The notes below the pieces were generated by a model, which worked only from the letters and a program-made list of their open reading frames with translations, had not been told where the DNA came from and did no database searches. DNA of 37,225 bases from Betaproteobacteria bacterium UBA5216 (GTDB lineage Bacteria > Pseudomonadota > Gammaproteobacteria > Burkholderiales > SG8-41): assembly GCA_002412495.1 (NCBI GenBank), contig DHVE01000084.1, positions 20,156-57,380 of the forward strand, read 5' to 3'. Position numbers and translations under genes: made by a program. Shown here one piece after another: positions 1-7,954 of this stretch (position 1 is the stretch's first letter; every line of letters starts with the position of its first letter).

Positions 1-535
1 GTTCAAGCGCAAAGTTGATATTCGTGAAGCCCGCCGCCGCAAATGCCGTGCGCAGGCGCGTTTCCGCCAGCGTGTCCCCGGATGCGCCATCCCCGCCCGC
101 GAATTTGACCGGGCGTCCAACCGTGATTGCCCGTGAAAAATCGATGCGCGCTTCCGGCCACTGCCCTGCTCTCACGAGGCCGCGCAGAAAATCAGCAATC
201 AATTGCTCCAGCGTATAGTCGCGGCCGTGTATTGTCGATTTCGAAAACGACCGGCTGGAAAGAAACGTCTTGATCGATTGAATCAGCCGTGCATCCTCGC
301 TGTGCCGCAGAAAGGCTTCGATGGCAGCCGGGCCGCAATAAACGCGCGTCCGCGGACCGAGATTATCCGATTCGTCGCTCACATAGCAAAGTATCGAGCG
401 AAATGTCGACAGCGCACCTTGCGACGATGGATACTGCAACGTCCGCGTAACACCGGTATCGTCACACATTGAGATGACGGTATTCGTGGTGCCAAAATCG
501 ATACCGAGGTATAACGGATCCAATTGCGCTTGCAT
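1..535 (-). CDS. Hsp70-family chaperone, YegD-like (C-terminus beyond window)
   Basis: This is the N-terminal part (178 codons) of an Hsp70/actin-fold ATPase; the frame stays open to the left edge. The start is the ATG at 533-535, preceded on the reverse strand by a good AGGAG ribosome site. Residues 9-19 read YLGIDFGTTNT, the phosphate-1 loop of the Hsp70 nucleotide-binding domain. Further on, KTFLSSRSF and AITVGRPVKF match what is known of the YegD branch, which has the ATPase domain but a shortened or divergent substrate domain compared with DnaK. The role of YegD proteins is poorly known; a cytoplasmic chaperone-like function is inferred. It is divergent from the small DUF2970 gene. Family assignment is fairly sure; the missing C-terminus prevents judging total length. 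Confidence 0.82.
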   Translation of the reverse strand, partial: MQAQLDPLYLGIDFGTTNTVISMCDDTGVTRTLQYPSSQGALSTFRSILCYVSDESDNLGPRTRVYCGPAAIEAFLRHSEDARLIQSIKTFLSSRSFSKSTIHGRDYTLEQLIADFLRGLVRAGQWPEARIDFSRAITVGRPVKFAGGDGASGDTLAETRLRTAFAAAGFTNINFALE

Positions 536-563
536 TAAACTCCTGACGTTTGGAATCTTTGAA

Positions 564-827
564 TTGCCTGACAATAAGCCAAATCACATCGGCGACGGTG
601 CCGAGCACGCGCTGCATGCGCAACCTGCTTCTACGCCCGTGAAAAAAGCGACGTTCGGCCAGGTTGCCGCCACCATGTTCTGGGGCCTGTGTATGATCGG
701 CAAGAAAGGCACCTGGGAACGCGATGGGGTAAAAATCAGTCTGCGGCAGGTGATTGTTGGTGCCGTGGTGGCGGGTTGTGTGGTGGTTACGCTGCTGGTG
801 TTATTGGCCCGATTCGTGGTGCGCTAA
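564..827 (+). CDS. DUF2970 family small membrane protein
   Basis: A short protein ending in one strong hydrophobic segment (IVGAVVAGCVVVTLLVLLA) before a terminal RFVVR. The preceding block, FGQVAATMFWGLCMIGKKG then ERDGVKISL, has the pattern of DUF2970, a 60-70 residue betaproteobacterial family of unknown function. The start is uncertain. TTG at 564 has a weak GGAA upstream; GTG at 639 gives a 62-residue protein that begins exactly where the family homology begins (KKATFGQV) but has no obvious ribosome site. An ATG at 474 would overlap the divergent chaperone gene by about 60 bases and is unlikely. The protein is probably in the inner membrane with a single C-terminal anchor. No function can be assigned. 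Confidence 0.65.
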   Translation: MPDNKPNHIGDGAEHALHAQPASTPVKKATFGQVAATMFWGLCMIGKKGTWERDGVKISLRQVIVGAVVAGCVVVTLLVLLARFVVR

Positions 828-886
828 GCTGCGACATCGAGCGGTTGTCGGGCTAAGCACGCGCCACGTGTGTTGTTGGAATACAC

Positions 887-1954
887 TCATTCGATGCTGA
901 TACCGGCCGCGCGCACCACCTTCGTCCACTTCGCAATTTCGTTCCGGGTATATGCCGTAAACGCGTCCGGCGAACTGCCGACGGCTTCCGCGCCGTCCGC
1001 CGCGAGGCGTTCTTTCATGAGCGGACGTTGCAACGATTTGAGACTTGCCGCATTTAATGTGGCAACGATGCGCGCCGGCGTGCCGGCCGGCGCCAGAAAA
1101 CCCTGCCATGCCGTTGATTCAAAACCCGCAAGGCCGGATTCCGCCAGAGTGGGCACCTCAGGTGCTGCTTTCGAACGAGTCAGACTGGTAACCGCAATAC
1201 CGCGCAAACGGCCAGTGCGTACATGCACCATCGCGCTCGGCATACTGGCAAAACTCATGGACACGCGGCCGCTGATGACGTCGATCAATGCAGCGGCGGC
1301 GCCTTTGTAGGGCACGTGCGACATGGAAGTGCCAGTCATAATTTTGAATAATTCTCCAGCGAGATGCGGCGACCCCAGCGGCGCTGAAGAGCTGAATGTC
1401 AGTTGCCCCGGCTTGGCCTTTGCCAGACTGATCAAATCGGATACTGTCTTGACCGGCAGCGACGGCCCCACCACCAGCAAGTTCGGTGCCGTGGCGATTA
1501 GCGATATGGCAGCAAGATCACGCAGCGGATCGAACGGCAGCTTGCGCGTGACCGCAGGATTGACGCCGAACGCACTGCCCACCAGCAGCAACGTATGGCC
1601 ATCCGGGGCGGCACGCACCACCAATTCCGTTGCGATGATGCCGCTGGCGCCGCCTCGATTGTCGATAACGAAGGGTTGACCCAGTTGTTCGACCAGTCCT
1701 TCCGCCAGCGCGCGGCCGATCATGTCTGCATTGCCGCCCGGCAGCTGAGCGATGATGAATCGAACCGGACGGTTTGGGTAAGTGGCACCCAATGGTGTCG
1801 CGGATTGCGCGGCATATTTGTGGGTATGTGCGCCTTGTGCACCATGTCCGGCGTCTGCTGCATGTGCGGGCTGGATGAATGGTGTGAATAGCATACCCAA
1901 CCCCACAAAAAACAAACTCGCGGCCCGCGCGAGTTTAGTTTTCCGGAATGTCAC
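887..1954 (-). CDS. Tripartite tricarboxylate transporter (Bug family) substrate-binding protein
   Basis: A periplasmic binding protein of 355 residues. A signal peptide (basic MTFRKTKLAR start, hydrophobic core, cut near AHA-AD) is followed by an unusual His/Ala/Gly-rich linker (HGAQGAHTHKYAAQ, about residues 37-50) before the mature fold begins at YPNRPVRFI. Bug hallmarks are present: the first ligand loop with an Asp (GGNADMIGR), FVIDNRGGASG, HVPYKG and PTLAESGLAGF. Bug proteins bind small carboxylates and sometimes amides or aromatic acids, usually for a TctA/TctB permease; no permease gene is in this window, so the ligand is unknown. It lies 26 bases downstream of the crotonase gene, so the two are probably co-transcribed. 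Start ATG at 1954 is well placed before the signal peptide. Confidence 0.88.
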   Translation of the reverse strand: MTFRKTKLARAASLFFVGLGMLFTPFIQPAHAADAGHGAQGAHTHKYAAQSATPLGATYPNRPVRFIIAQLPGGNADMIGRALAEGLVEQLGQPFVIDNRGGASGIIATELVVRAAPDGHTLLLVGSAFGVNPAVTRKLPFDPLRDLAAISLIATAPNLLVVGPSLPVKTVSDLISLAKAKPGQLTFSSSAPLGSPHLAGELFKIMTGTSMSHVPYKGAAAALIDVISGRVSMSFASMPSAMVHVRTGRLRGIAVTSLTRSKAAPEVPTLAESGLAGFESTAWQGFLAPAGTPARIVATLNAASLKSLQRPLMKERLAADGAEAVGSSPDAFTAYTRNEIAKWTKVVRAAGISIE

Positions 1955-1980
1955 TTAACTATATGTTTATATTGACTATT

Positions 1981-2796
1981 TTATTTTCCCTTGAATACCG
2001 GCTTACGCTTTTCCATGAACGCGGCCTGGCCTTCTTTATAGTCTTCACTGGCGAAGCATTCGTTGACCATCTTATCGCACAGCGCGAGGTCGCGCTTGTC
2101 GTCGTCCTTGGCGTACTCAAGCAGTGAACGCTTAATGGCCGCCAGCGTCAATGGTGCATTACGGCCGATGGTATCGGCGTATTCACGTGTAAGTTTTTCG
2201 AGTTCCGCAGCGGGCACCATGCGATTGATCAAGCCCATGGTCAACGCTTCCTGCGCGGTGAATTGACGTGCGGTGAAGAAAATTTCAGCGGTGAATTGCG
2301 GCCCCACCAGATCAGCTAGACGCTTTACGCCGGGATACCGGTAACCCAGTCCGAGCTTGCCGGCGGGCACGCCGAACTTGGAATCGTCAGACGCAAGGCG
2401 AATATCACAATTGGTGGCAGTGGCCGCCCCGCCGCCAATGCAATAACCACGAATCATCGCAATGGTGGGTTTGGGGCAGTTGCGGATTGACTCCGCCGCT
2501 GCGTCGGAGGTGCGGTTGTATTCGGCTACCGCATCAGCGCTGGAACGGCGCTCCTTGAACTGCGAAATATCCGCACCCGACACAAACGCTTTTTCGCCGG
2601 CCCCCTTTAGAATAATCACGCGTACATCCGGATCTTTATTGAAGGCTTCGAATGCCATTGGTACCGACTGCCACATTTCCATCGACACCGCGTTGTGTTT
2701 TTCGGGATTGTTGAAAACGATCCAGCCGATATGCCCTTCTTTGATCGCCAGCAGTTTTTCGGTCAGTGTCGGAAAAGTCGTTCCGGGTTGGTTCAT
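1981..2796 (-). CDS. Enoyl-CoA hydratase/isomerase (crotonase) family protein
   Basis: A 271-residue crotonase-fold protein, the normal length for the family. Both oxyanion-hole segments are visible: SGADISQF (about 73-80) and GYCIGGGAA (117-125). Of the two catalytic acids of rat enoyl-CoA hydratase, the one corresponding to Glu164 is kept (Glu171 in TAEIFFT), while the Glu144 position is Ala145 (FGVPAGKLGLG). A single acid is compatible with an isomerase or another crotonase activity rather than classical hydration. It probably acts on a cytoplasmic acyl-CoA. It sits between DUF1178 (44-base gap) and a Bug gene (26-base gap) in one reverse-strand unit. The substrate is unknown; the family is certain. 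Confidence 0.9.
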   Translation of the reverse strand: MNQPGTTFPTLTEKLLAIKEGHIGWIVFNNPEKHNAVSMEMWQSVPMAFEAFNKDPDVRVIILKGAGEKAFVSGADISQFKERRSSADAVAEYNRTSDAAAESIRNCPKPTIAMIRGYCIGGGAATATNCDIRLASDDSKFGVPAGKLGLGYRYPGVKRLADLVGPQFTAEIFFTARQFTAQEALTMGLINRMVPAAELEKLTREYADTIGRNAPLTLAAIKRSLLEYAKDDDKRDLALCDKMVNECFASEDYKEGQAAFMEKRKPVFKGK

Positions 2797-2840
2797 GTTG
2801 TCGTCCTTTTGAAAATGCCTGGCGCTTGGCGCCGGTGGTA

Positions 2841-3299
2841 TTAGTGTGTTTTATCGGTGAGATGCGGCGGTACCGGCAGCGAGACTACCTCGATGCCCTC
2901 GTCGCGCAGGGACTCAACGTCTTTGGGGGTTGCCGTACCGCGAATGTGACGCTCCGGCGCTTCGTTGTAATGAATTTTTCGCGCTTCTTCAGGAAACCGA
3001 TTGCCAACATCTTCGGTGTTCTTGATGATGTGCTCGATCACCTTGGCCACGATTTCAGGCGGCACATTTGCATATTGTTGTTGTGGTAGCGCATTCGCCG
3101 GCTTCGGTTGTGAACGCGGTGGTTTTTCCACGGCACCAGTGTTGACGTACGCGGCGCTCGGGCGGCGCACGACTTGGCCGCTGTTGCACATCGGGCACGA
3201 CAGCAGCTTGGAGGCCTGTTGCTTGTCGTAATCGTCCGCAGAACCGAACCAGCCTTCAAAGCGATGGCTGTTTTCACACTCAAGGTCGTAAACAATCAT
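2841..3299 (-). CDS. DUF1178 family protein
   Basis: A 152-residue protein with the DUF1178 pattern: MIVYDLECENSHRFEGWFGS at the N-terminus, then a CPMC pair (Cys35/Cys38) like a small zinc ribbon, a proline-rich middle (PPRSQPKPANALPQQQ), and a C-terminal block with EDVGNRFPEEARKIHYNE. Two more sulphur ligands may come from Cys8 and His12. Function is unknown; the family is common in alpha- and betaproteobacteria, often next to central metabolism genes. It is the first gene of the DUF1178-crotonase-Bug unit, with an extended -10 promoter about 45 bases upstream. Start ATG at 3299 matches the conserved family N-terminus. Confidence 0.88.
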   Translation of the reverse strand: MIVYDLECENSHRFEGWFGSADDYDKQQASKLLSCPMCNSGQVVRRPSAAYVNTGAVEKPPRSQPKPANALPQQQYANVPPEIVAKVIEHIIKNTEDVGNRFPEEARKIHYNEAPERHIRGTATPKDVESLRDEGIEVVSLPVPPHLTDKTH

Positions 3300-3341
3300 A
3301 GGGATTCAACGTGGGCAACAGATAGGTATTTAGCGGATGCC

Positions 3342-3350
3342 ATTATAACA
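3342..3350 (-). promoter_or_regulatory. Extended -10 promoter for the DUF1178 unit
   Basis: On the reverse strand the sequence reads TGT-TATAAT, a perfect -10 hexamer with the TGn extension, 43 bases before the DUF1178 start codon. No good -35 hexamer is seen at 16-18 bases, as expected when the extension substitutes for it. Transcription would start near 3335. Confidence 0.5.
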
Positions 3351-3375
3351 GCGCAGTCATCCGGGCACGTCCGGC

Positions 3376-4338
3376 TTACTCAATTTTGAAGCCGGCTCTC
3401 TGAATGGTCTTACCCATCAATGCATGACCATGCGCCATGGTTTCGGCAAAACTCGCGGCGGATCCGCCCCCCGCGTCAACGCCAAGCGATAACATTTTTT
3501 GCCGGGTCTCCGGTTGGGCCATCCAGCGCGCGAGTTCGCCATTCAAGCGTGTCACGATCTCAGGGGGCGTCGCGGCCGGCGCCAGCAATCCCACCCAGTT
3601 AGGCAATTCATAGCCAGGCACCCCGGCCTCTGCAATCGGCGGCAATTCAGGAAACAGCGCGGTTCGCTTCAAGGTGGTTACGCCGAGCGCGCGCAAGCGG
3701 TTTTGTCGTATGAACGGCAGTCCCGCGGAAATCGACAGGAACGCAAATTGCACCTGCCCGCCCACGAGATCAATCGCGCCAAGACCGGCGCCCTTGTAAG
3801 GGATATGCACAATATCTATTTTTGCCAGCGACTTGAGGAGCTCGCCCGCGAGATGCAAGGTGGTGCCGGTTCCCGACGACGAGTACATAAGCTGCCCCGG
3901 ACGGCTGCGCGCCAACGCGACCAATTCTTTGACGTCCCGTACCGGCAGCGAGGGATGCGTCACCAGCGCCAATGGCACCCACCCCACCAGTGAGATGGGC
4001 GCAAAATCGCGCAGCGCGTCATAGCCGGGTTTTTTGTAGAGATGCGGTGCAACCGCATGCGTGCTGTTGTTGGCCATCAACAAGGTATAGCCGTCGGGCG
4101 GCACCTTGGCCGCGAACGCCGTGCCCACCGTGCCGCCACCGCCCGCCGCGCGGTTTTCCACAATGGCGGTTTGCCCAAACACTTCCGTGAATCGCTGTGC
4201 CACTGCCCGCGCGAGTATGTCCGTTGAAGCACCCGGCGCAAACGCGACAATGATGCGTATTGGTTTGGCGGGATACTCCTGAGCGATCGCAGGCGTTTCG
4301 GCGCATAAAAATAACAGCAGCGGGAGCATGGATTTCAT
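3376..4338 (-). CDS. Tripartite tricarboxylate transporter (Bug family) substrate-binding protein
   Basis: A 320-residue Bug protein. The start is the ATG at 4338, preceded by GAGGG, which begins a compact signal peptide (MKSMLPLLLFLCAETPAIAQ). A longer in-frame extension to 4707 would lie inside the upstream Bug gene and is rejected. The mature part opens with EYPAKPIRIIVAFAPGASTD; the Asp in GASTDILAR is the usual ligand contact. It keeps HIPYKG and PIAEAGVPGYELPNW. It follows another Bug gene by 31 bases, forming a tandem paralogue pair that is probably co-transcribed. The ligand is likely a small carboxylate, but nothing nearby identifies it. Confidence 0.9.
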   Translation of the reverse strand: MKSMLPLLLFLCAETPAIAQEYPAKPIRIIVAFAPGASTDILARAVAQRFTEVFGQTAIVENRAAGGGGTVGTAFAAKVPPDGYTLLMANNSTHAVAPHLYKKPGYDALRDFAPISLVGWVPLALVTHPSLPVRDVKELVALARSRPGQLMYSSSGTGTTLHLAGELLKSLAKIDIVHIPYKGAGLGAIDLVGGQVQFAFLSISAGLPFIRQNRLRALGVTTLKRTALFPELPPIAEAGVPGYELPNWVGLLAPAATPPEIVTRLNGELARWMAQPETRQKMLSLGVDAGGGSAASFAETMAHGHALMGKTIQRAGFKIE

Positions 4339-4369
4339 CGGCTGACCCTCGAATGGATTGCGTGCGAAT

Positions 4370-5377
4370 TTACTCGGCCTTGATGCGTGCTTCGCGTACC
4401 ACTTTTGCCCATTTGGCGACTTCGGTTTTGTTAATGACGGCAAATTCCGCGGGCGTGTTTCCCAGCGGTTGCGCGCCATCGGCGGCGAAACGCTCCCGCA
4501 TCTCGCGCGTTTGCAGAATTTTGATGATGGCGCCGTGCAGCAGATTAACAATGCTCGCAGGCGTGCCGTTGGGCGCGAAAATCCCGTACCACACAACGAC
4601 TTCGTATCCGGGCACGCCGGACTCAGCGACCGTGGGCATGTCCGGAAGATCCGGCATGCGCTTGCTGCTGGTAAGTGCAAGGCCGCGCAGTTTTCCGCTT
4701 TTGACATGCGGCAACGCGCCCACCATGCTGATCAGCAGCATTTGCGATTGCCCGCTCATTACGCCGAGCAACGCAGGCCCGCCGCCCTTGTAAGGCACAT
4801 GCACCATTTTCACGCCCGCCATGGACATGAACAATTCCGCCGGCAAATGCGTCGAGGTTCCGAGACCGCCCGATGCGTAGTTGATCTGTCCTGGATTGGC
4901 CCTGGCAAGCGCCACCAATTCCTGTACCGATTTCGCCTGAACCGAGGGATGCACCACCATCATCATGGGCGCGAAGGCAGTCATGGTGATCGGCGCAAAA
5001 TCCCGCACCGGGTCATAAGGCAGCTTGCTATACAAACTGGCCCCCGCAGTGTGACTGATGCTGGTTGTGAGCAATAATACATAGCCATCGGGTGCCGCCT
5101 TGGCCACGAGATCGGTGCCACTAATGCCGCCCGCGCCGCCGCCACGATTGTCCACCACGATTTGTTTGCCGAAGGTCTCTGTGAGTTTCTGCGCCAATCC
5201 GCGTGCCATGATGTCCGTTGATCCACCGGGCGGAAACGGCAGCACGAGGCGTATCGGTTTTTCCGGATACGACGGTAGTTTATCCGCAGCGTGCGTGCTG
5301 GCGCCGAACACGGTAAACAAACAAGCCGCGCTGATGCACAATATCGTGCACCTCATCCACCTCTTGGCGTACTTCAT
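4370..5377 (-). CDS. Tripartite tricarboxylate transporter (Bug family) substrate-binding protein
   Basis: First gene of the tandem Bug pair. From the ATG at 5377 (AGG upstream) it has a typical signal peptide starting MKYAKRWMRC with a hydrophobic core, cut near THA-AD. An alternative ATG at 5410 adds eleven residues. Mature features: YPEKPIRLVLPFPPGGSTD, IVVDNRGGGAGG, HVPYKGGG and PTVAESGVPGYEVVVWYG. Length is 335 residues, normal for the family. It is more canonical than its downstream neighbour (PPGGSTD against APGASTD), so the pair has diverged at the ligand loop. It is divergent from the forward hydratase/CoA-transferase pair across a 206-base gap, suggesting a shared metabolic theme, though this is inference. 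Confidence 0.9.
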   Translation of the reverse strand: MKYAKRWMRCTILCISAACLFTVFGASTHAADKLPSYPEKPIRLVLPFPPGGSTDIMARGLAQKLTETFGKQIVVDNRGGGAGGISGTDLVAKAAPDGYVLLLTTSISHTAGASLYSKLPYDPVRDFAPITMTAFAPMMMVVHPSVQAKSVQELVALARANPGQINYASGGLGTSTHLPAELFMSMAGVKMVHVPYKGGGPALLGVMSGQSQMLLISMVGALPHVKSGKLRGLALTSSKRMPDLPDMPTVAESGVPGYEVVVWYGIFAPNGTPASIVNLLHGAIIKILQTREMRERFAADGAQPLGNTPAEFAVINKTEVAKWAKVVREARIKAE

Positions 5378-5583
5378 TCCGTTGCCTGCCACGCCACTGT
5401 TTGCTCGCATGTTGGATCACCAGACCGTTCAAGATTTTCAGAGGATATTCATGCCTGGCGTTAGTTTATGGGCAATGGGCCATTCATCGCAATTCCTGCG
5501 TGGCTAACGCTCTGTCCGCGTAGCCTTTAAAATACGGCAGACGCAACGAACATCAACTATCCGCCTCAGGGAGCAACACAAGC

Positions 5584-6441
5584 ATGCCTCAAGAACTCGA
5601 ATCGTTAAAGGATTGGATCGGTCAACGCGAATCGTCGGTGGATCACGTGACCATACCCTTTGTCCATCGTCTGGCGGCGACGCTGGATCGCGATGATCCC
5701 ATGCCCAAGACAGGTGACATTTTGCCGTTCGGCTGGCATTTGTTGCTGTTTCCGCGGGTGGCGCGCCATTCGCAGTTGGGGCCGGATGGGCATCCGGCGC
5801 GGGGCGAGTTTCTGCCGCCGGTACCTTTGCCGCGTCGCATGTTCGCCGGACGGCGCATCACGTTTCACGACAGCCTTCGCGTCGGCGACGAAGTGCGGCG
5901 CGATGCCAGCATCAAAGATGTCGTGATCAAACAAGGCCGCAGTGGGCAGATGGTGTTCGTGACGCTGCGGGTGGACCTTTCAACATCGCGCGGCTTGTCA
6001 CTTACCGAGGAACACGACGTGGCCTATCGCGCCGAAGCCGTTCCCGGTACGCCGCCTCCCCCGCCCCAACCGGCACCCGGCAACGCGATATGGAAAAACA
6101 CCATGACGCCGGACTCGGTCATGTTGTTTCGCATGTCGGCGCTGTGCTTCAACGGGCATCGCATTCATACTGATCATCCGTACGTCACCCAAGTCGAAGG
6201 TTATCCTGACTTGGTGGTGCCGGGCAGCCTGCATACCATCCTGATGTTTGAGCTGGCGCGCACCCAGGCGCCCAAACCACCCGTCTACAAATCGATTGCT
6301 TGGCGGAACGTGCGACCGCTGTTTGTGAACCGGCCACTGACGACTTGCGGCGAGCCGTCGGCGGATGGCAAGTCCGCGAAAATGTGGGTATTGGACAACA
6401 CGGGCGCCCTGTCGTTGTCCGCGACGGCCGAATTCCTGTAA
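5584..6441 (+). CDS. FAS1-like dehydratase / MaoC-type hydratase (mesaconyl-C4-CoA hydratase-like)
   Basis: A 285-residue double hot-dog protein. The N-terminal FAS1-like dehydratase half contains FGWHLLLFPRV and MFAGRRITFHDSLRVGD (about 92-110). A proline-rich linker (GTPPPPPQPAPG, about 157-168) joins it to the C-terminal MaoC-like half with FNGHRIHTDHPYV and GYPDLVVPGSLH, which carries the catalytic-type His and Asp region. This architecture is known from mesaconyl-C4-CoA/methylfumaryl-CoA hydratases and mitochondrial Htd2. It would hydrate or dehydrate a branched dicarboxylic or similar acyl-CoA in the cytoplasm. The CoA-transferase 46 bases downstream supports a CoA-thioester pathway. 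The start ATG follows GGGAG. The exact substrate is not determined. Confidence 0.85.
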   Translation: MPQELESLKDWIGQRESSVDHVTIPFVHRLAATLDRDDPMPKTGDILPFGWHLLLFPRVARHSQLGPDGHPARGEFLPPVPLPRRMFAGRRITFHDSLRVGDEVRRDASIKDVVIKQGRSGQMVFVTLRVDLSTSRGLSLTEEHDVAYRAEAVPGTPPPPPQPAPGNAIWKNTMTPDSVMLFRMSALCFNGHRIHTDHPYVTQVEGYPDLVVPGSLHTILMFELARTQAPKPPVYKSIAWRNVRPLFVNRPLTTCGEPSADGKSAKMWVLDNTGALSLSATAEFL

Positions 6442-6463
6442 CCCCGGAATTCCTGTAACCCCG
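6430..6463 (+). repeat. 17-bp perfect tandem duplication over a stop codon
   Basis: The 17-mer gaattcctgtaaccccg occurs twice in a row (6430-6446 and 6447-6463). The first copy contains the TAA stop of the hydratase gene; the second lies in the spacer before the CoA-transferase and repeats the same TAA. It looks like a recent slippage or recombination duplication. Confidence 0.9.
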
Positions 6464-6487
6464 TATACGCTGAAGGAGCAATCGCAG

Positions 6488-7696
6488 ATGGCTGGCGGAC
6501 CGCTGGAAGGAATACGTATTGTCGATCTGAGCTCGGTCGTAGTCGGGCCGCTGGCCACGCAAGTGTTGGCGGATTACGGTGCCGACGTGATAAAGGTGGA
6601 AGCGCCGGCAGGCGATGTTTCGCGCAGTCTCGCGGGCCGGGCGGTTACCGCGAACATGTCGTCCAAGTTCATTCACCTGAACCGCAACAAGCGATCGGTG
6701 GTGCTGAATCTGAAAAAGCCCGCCGGATACAACGCCCTGCTTCGGCTCATCAAGGACGCGGACGTATTGATATGGAACGTGCGTCCATCGGCGATGGCAC
6801 GTTTGAAACTCTCGTATGACGAAGTGCGCGCGGTGAATCCACGCATTATTTATTGCGGGCTGTTTGGTTTTGGCCAGGGCGGACGCTATCGGGAGAAACC
6901 CGCGTACGACACTATCATCCAAGGAGGCGCGGGCGTGGCGGCATTGCATCAGCGCGCCACGGGAGAACCCCGGTATGTGCCTATTGTCGTTGCCGACCGA
7001 ACGGTGGGCGGTATTGCGGTGCAGATGATCCTGATGGCGCTTCTTAACCGGGAACGCAAAGGCGTGGGCGCATCCATCGAGATTCCAATGTTCGAGAACA
7101 TGGCAAAATTTGTTCTCGAAGAGCACATGTATCTCCAAACCTTTGATCCGCCGCTCGGCTCCACTGGTGATCCTCGGCTGTTCGATCCCGAAGCGCGCCC
7201 CAAACAAACCAGCGATGGCTGGATCAGTATTTCCGCCAACACCAACGATCAGGCATTCGCGTTTTTTGACGCCATCGGCCGCCCAGAATTAAAAACCGAT
7301 CCGCGTTTTTGCAGCATCGCAGCGCGTTTTGCGAACGTCAGTGAATATTTTGCGATTCGTAATGTCGAACTCAAGAAAAAAACCACCACCGAATGGATGG
7401 AAATTTTTGATCGGGTCGGCGTACCTGCTATGCCGGTACATACACTGGAATCGTTGATGGAAGACCCGCACCTCGTCGATGTCGATTTTTTTGAAAAGGT
7501 GAATCACCCGACCGAAGGGACCATCATAAACATGAAGCTGCCGAACAAAAGTACCTTCGGCAAGCGTGACAATTTTCTTGCCGCCCCCAAAATCGGACAA
7601 CATAGCGTGGAGATTTTGCGCGAGGCTGGTTACGCGGATGCCGAGATAAAAGAACTGGTGGCCACGGGCGTCACGATCGATGGGGCGCTCCGCTAG
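6488..7696 (+). CDS. Family III CoA-transferase (CaiB/BaiF type)
   Basis: A 402-residue family III CoA-transferase, the normal length. The start is the ATG at 6488 after AAGGAG; a longer frame upstream overlaps the hydratase gene and is rejected. It opens with GPLEGIRIVDLSSVVVGP and GADVIKVEAP, the family N-terminus. Asp170 in VVADRTVGG aligns with the Asp169 nucleophile of formyl-CoA transferase. Other family motifs are LNRNKRSVVLNL and PAYDTIIQGGAG. It moves CoA between a thioester donor and a carboxylic acid in the cytoplasm. Together with the upstream hydratase it probably activates and hydrates an unsaturated or branched organic acid, but neither donor nor acceptor can be named. Confidence 0.93.
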   Translation: MAGGPLEGIRIVDLSSVVVGPLATQVLADYGADVIKVEAPAGDVSRSLAGRAVTANMSSKFIHLNRNKRSVVLNLKKPAGYNALLRLIKDADVLIWNVRPSAMARLKLSYDEVRAVNPRIIYCGLFGFGQGGRYREKPAYDTIIQGGAGVAALHQRATGEPRYVPIVVADRTVGGIAVQMILMALLNRERKGVGASIEIPMFENMAKFVLEEHMYLQTFDPPLGSTGDPRLFDPEARPKQTSDGWISISANTNDQAFAFFDAIGRPELKTDPRFCSIAARFANVSEYFAIRNVELKKKTTTEWMEIFDRVGVPAMPVHTLESLMEDPHLVDVDFFEKVNHPTEGTIINMKLPNKSTFGKRDNFLAAPKIGQHSVEILREAGYADAEIKELVATGVTIDGALR

Positions 7697-7767
7697 CGAG
7701 GGGCCCGATGACTTACCGCGCGTCAGGTGGTAGAAGCTAACAGGGATGGACCGTGATGCCGAAACCG

Positions 7768-7857
7768 TGGTGCCCGGAACCGGAATCGAACCGGTATGGG
7801 CTGTTTAGGCCCGAGGGATTTTAAGTCCCTTGTGTCTACCAATTTCACCACCCGGGC
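7768..7857 (-). tRNA. tRNA-Leu (anticodon UAA)
   Basis: Read on the reverse strand, it starts GCCCGGGTGGTGAAATTGG and ends with an encoded CCA. The anticodon loop CTTAAAA gives anticodon UAA, and the long variable arm (TCGGGCCTAAACAGCCCATA region) is that of a class II leucine tRNA. The T arm is GGTTCGATTCC. It is the last of three tRNAs in the order Gly-Cys-Leu, the same as glyW-cysT-leuZ next to pgsA-uvrC in enterobacteria. Confidence 0.97.
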
Positions 7858-7880
7858 AAGGATCGTGATACCGCGGATAC

Positions 7881-7954
7881 TGGAGGCGGGGGTCGGAATC
7901 GAACCGGCGTACACGGCTTTGCAGGCCGCTGCATAACCACTCTGCCACCCCGCC
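7881..7954 (-). tRNA. tRNA-Cys (anticodon GCA)
   Basis: A 74-base tRNA on the reverse strand starting GGCGGGGTGGCAGAGTGG. The anticodon loop CTGCAAA gives GCA. The discriminator base is U before the encoded CCA, a known identity element for cysteinyl-tRNA. It is the middle gene of the Gly-Cys-Leu cluster, 23 bases before tRNA-Leu. Confidence 0.97.

Noticed and set aside
833..870. Terminator between the DUF2970 gene and the first Bug gene
   Set aside because: Only a 5-pair CGACA/TGTCG stem without a T-tract.
4358..5077. A 239-residue forward open frame
   Set aside because: Fully antisense to a well-supported Bug gene, with Arg/His-rich low-quality composition.
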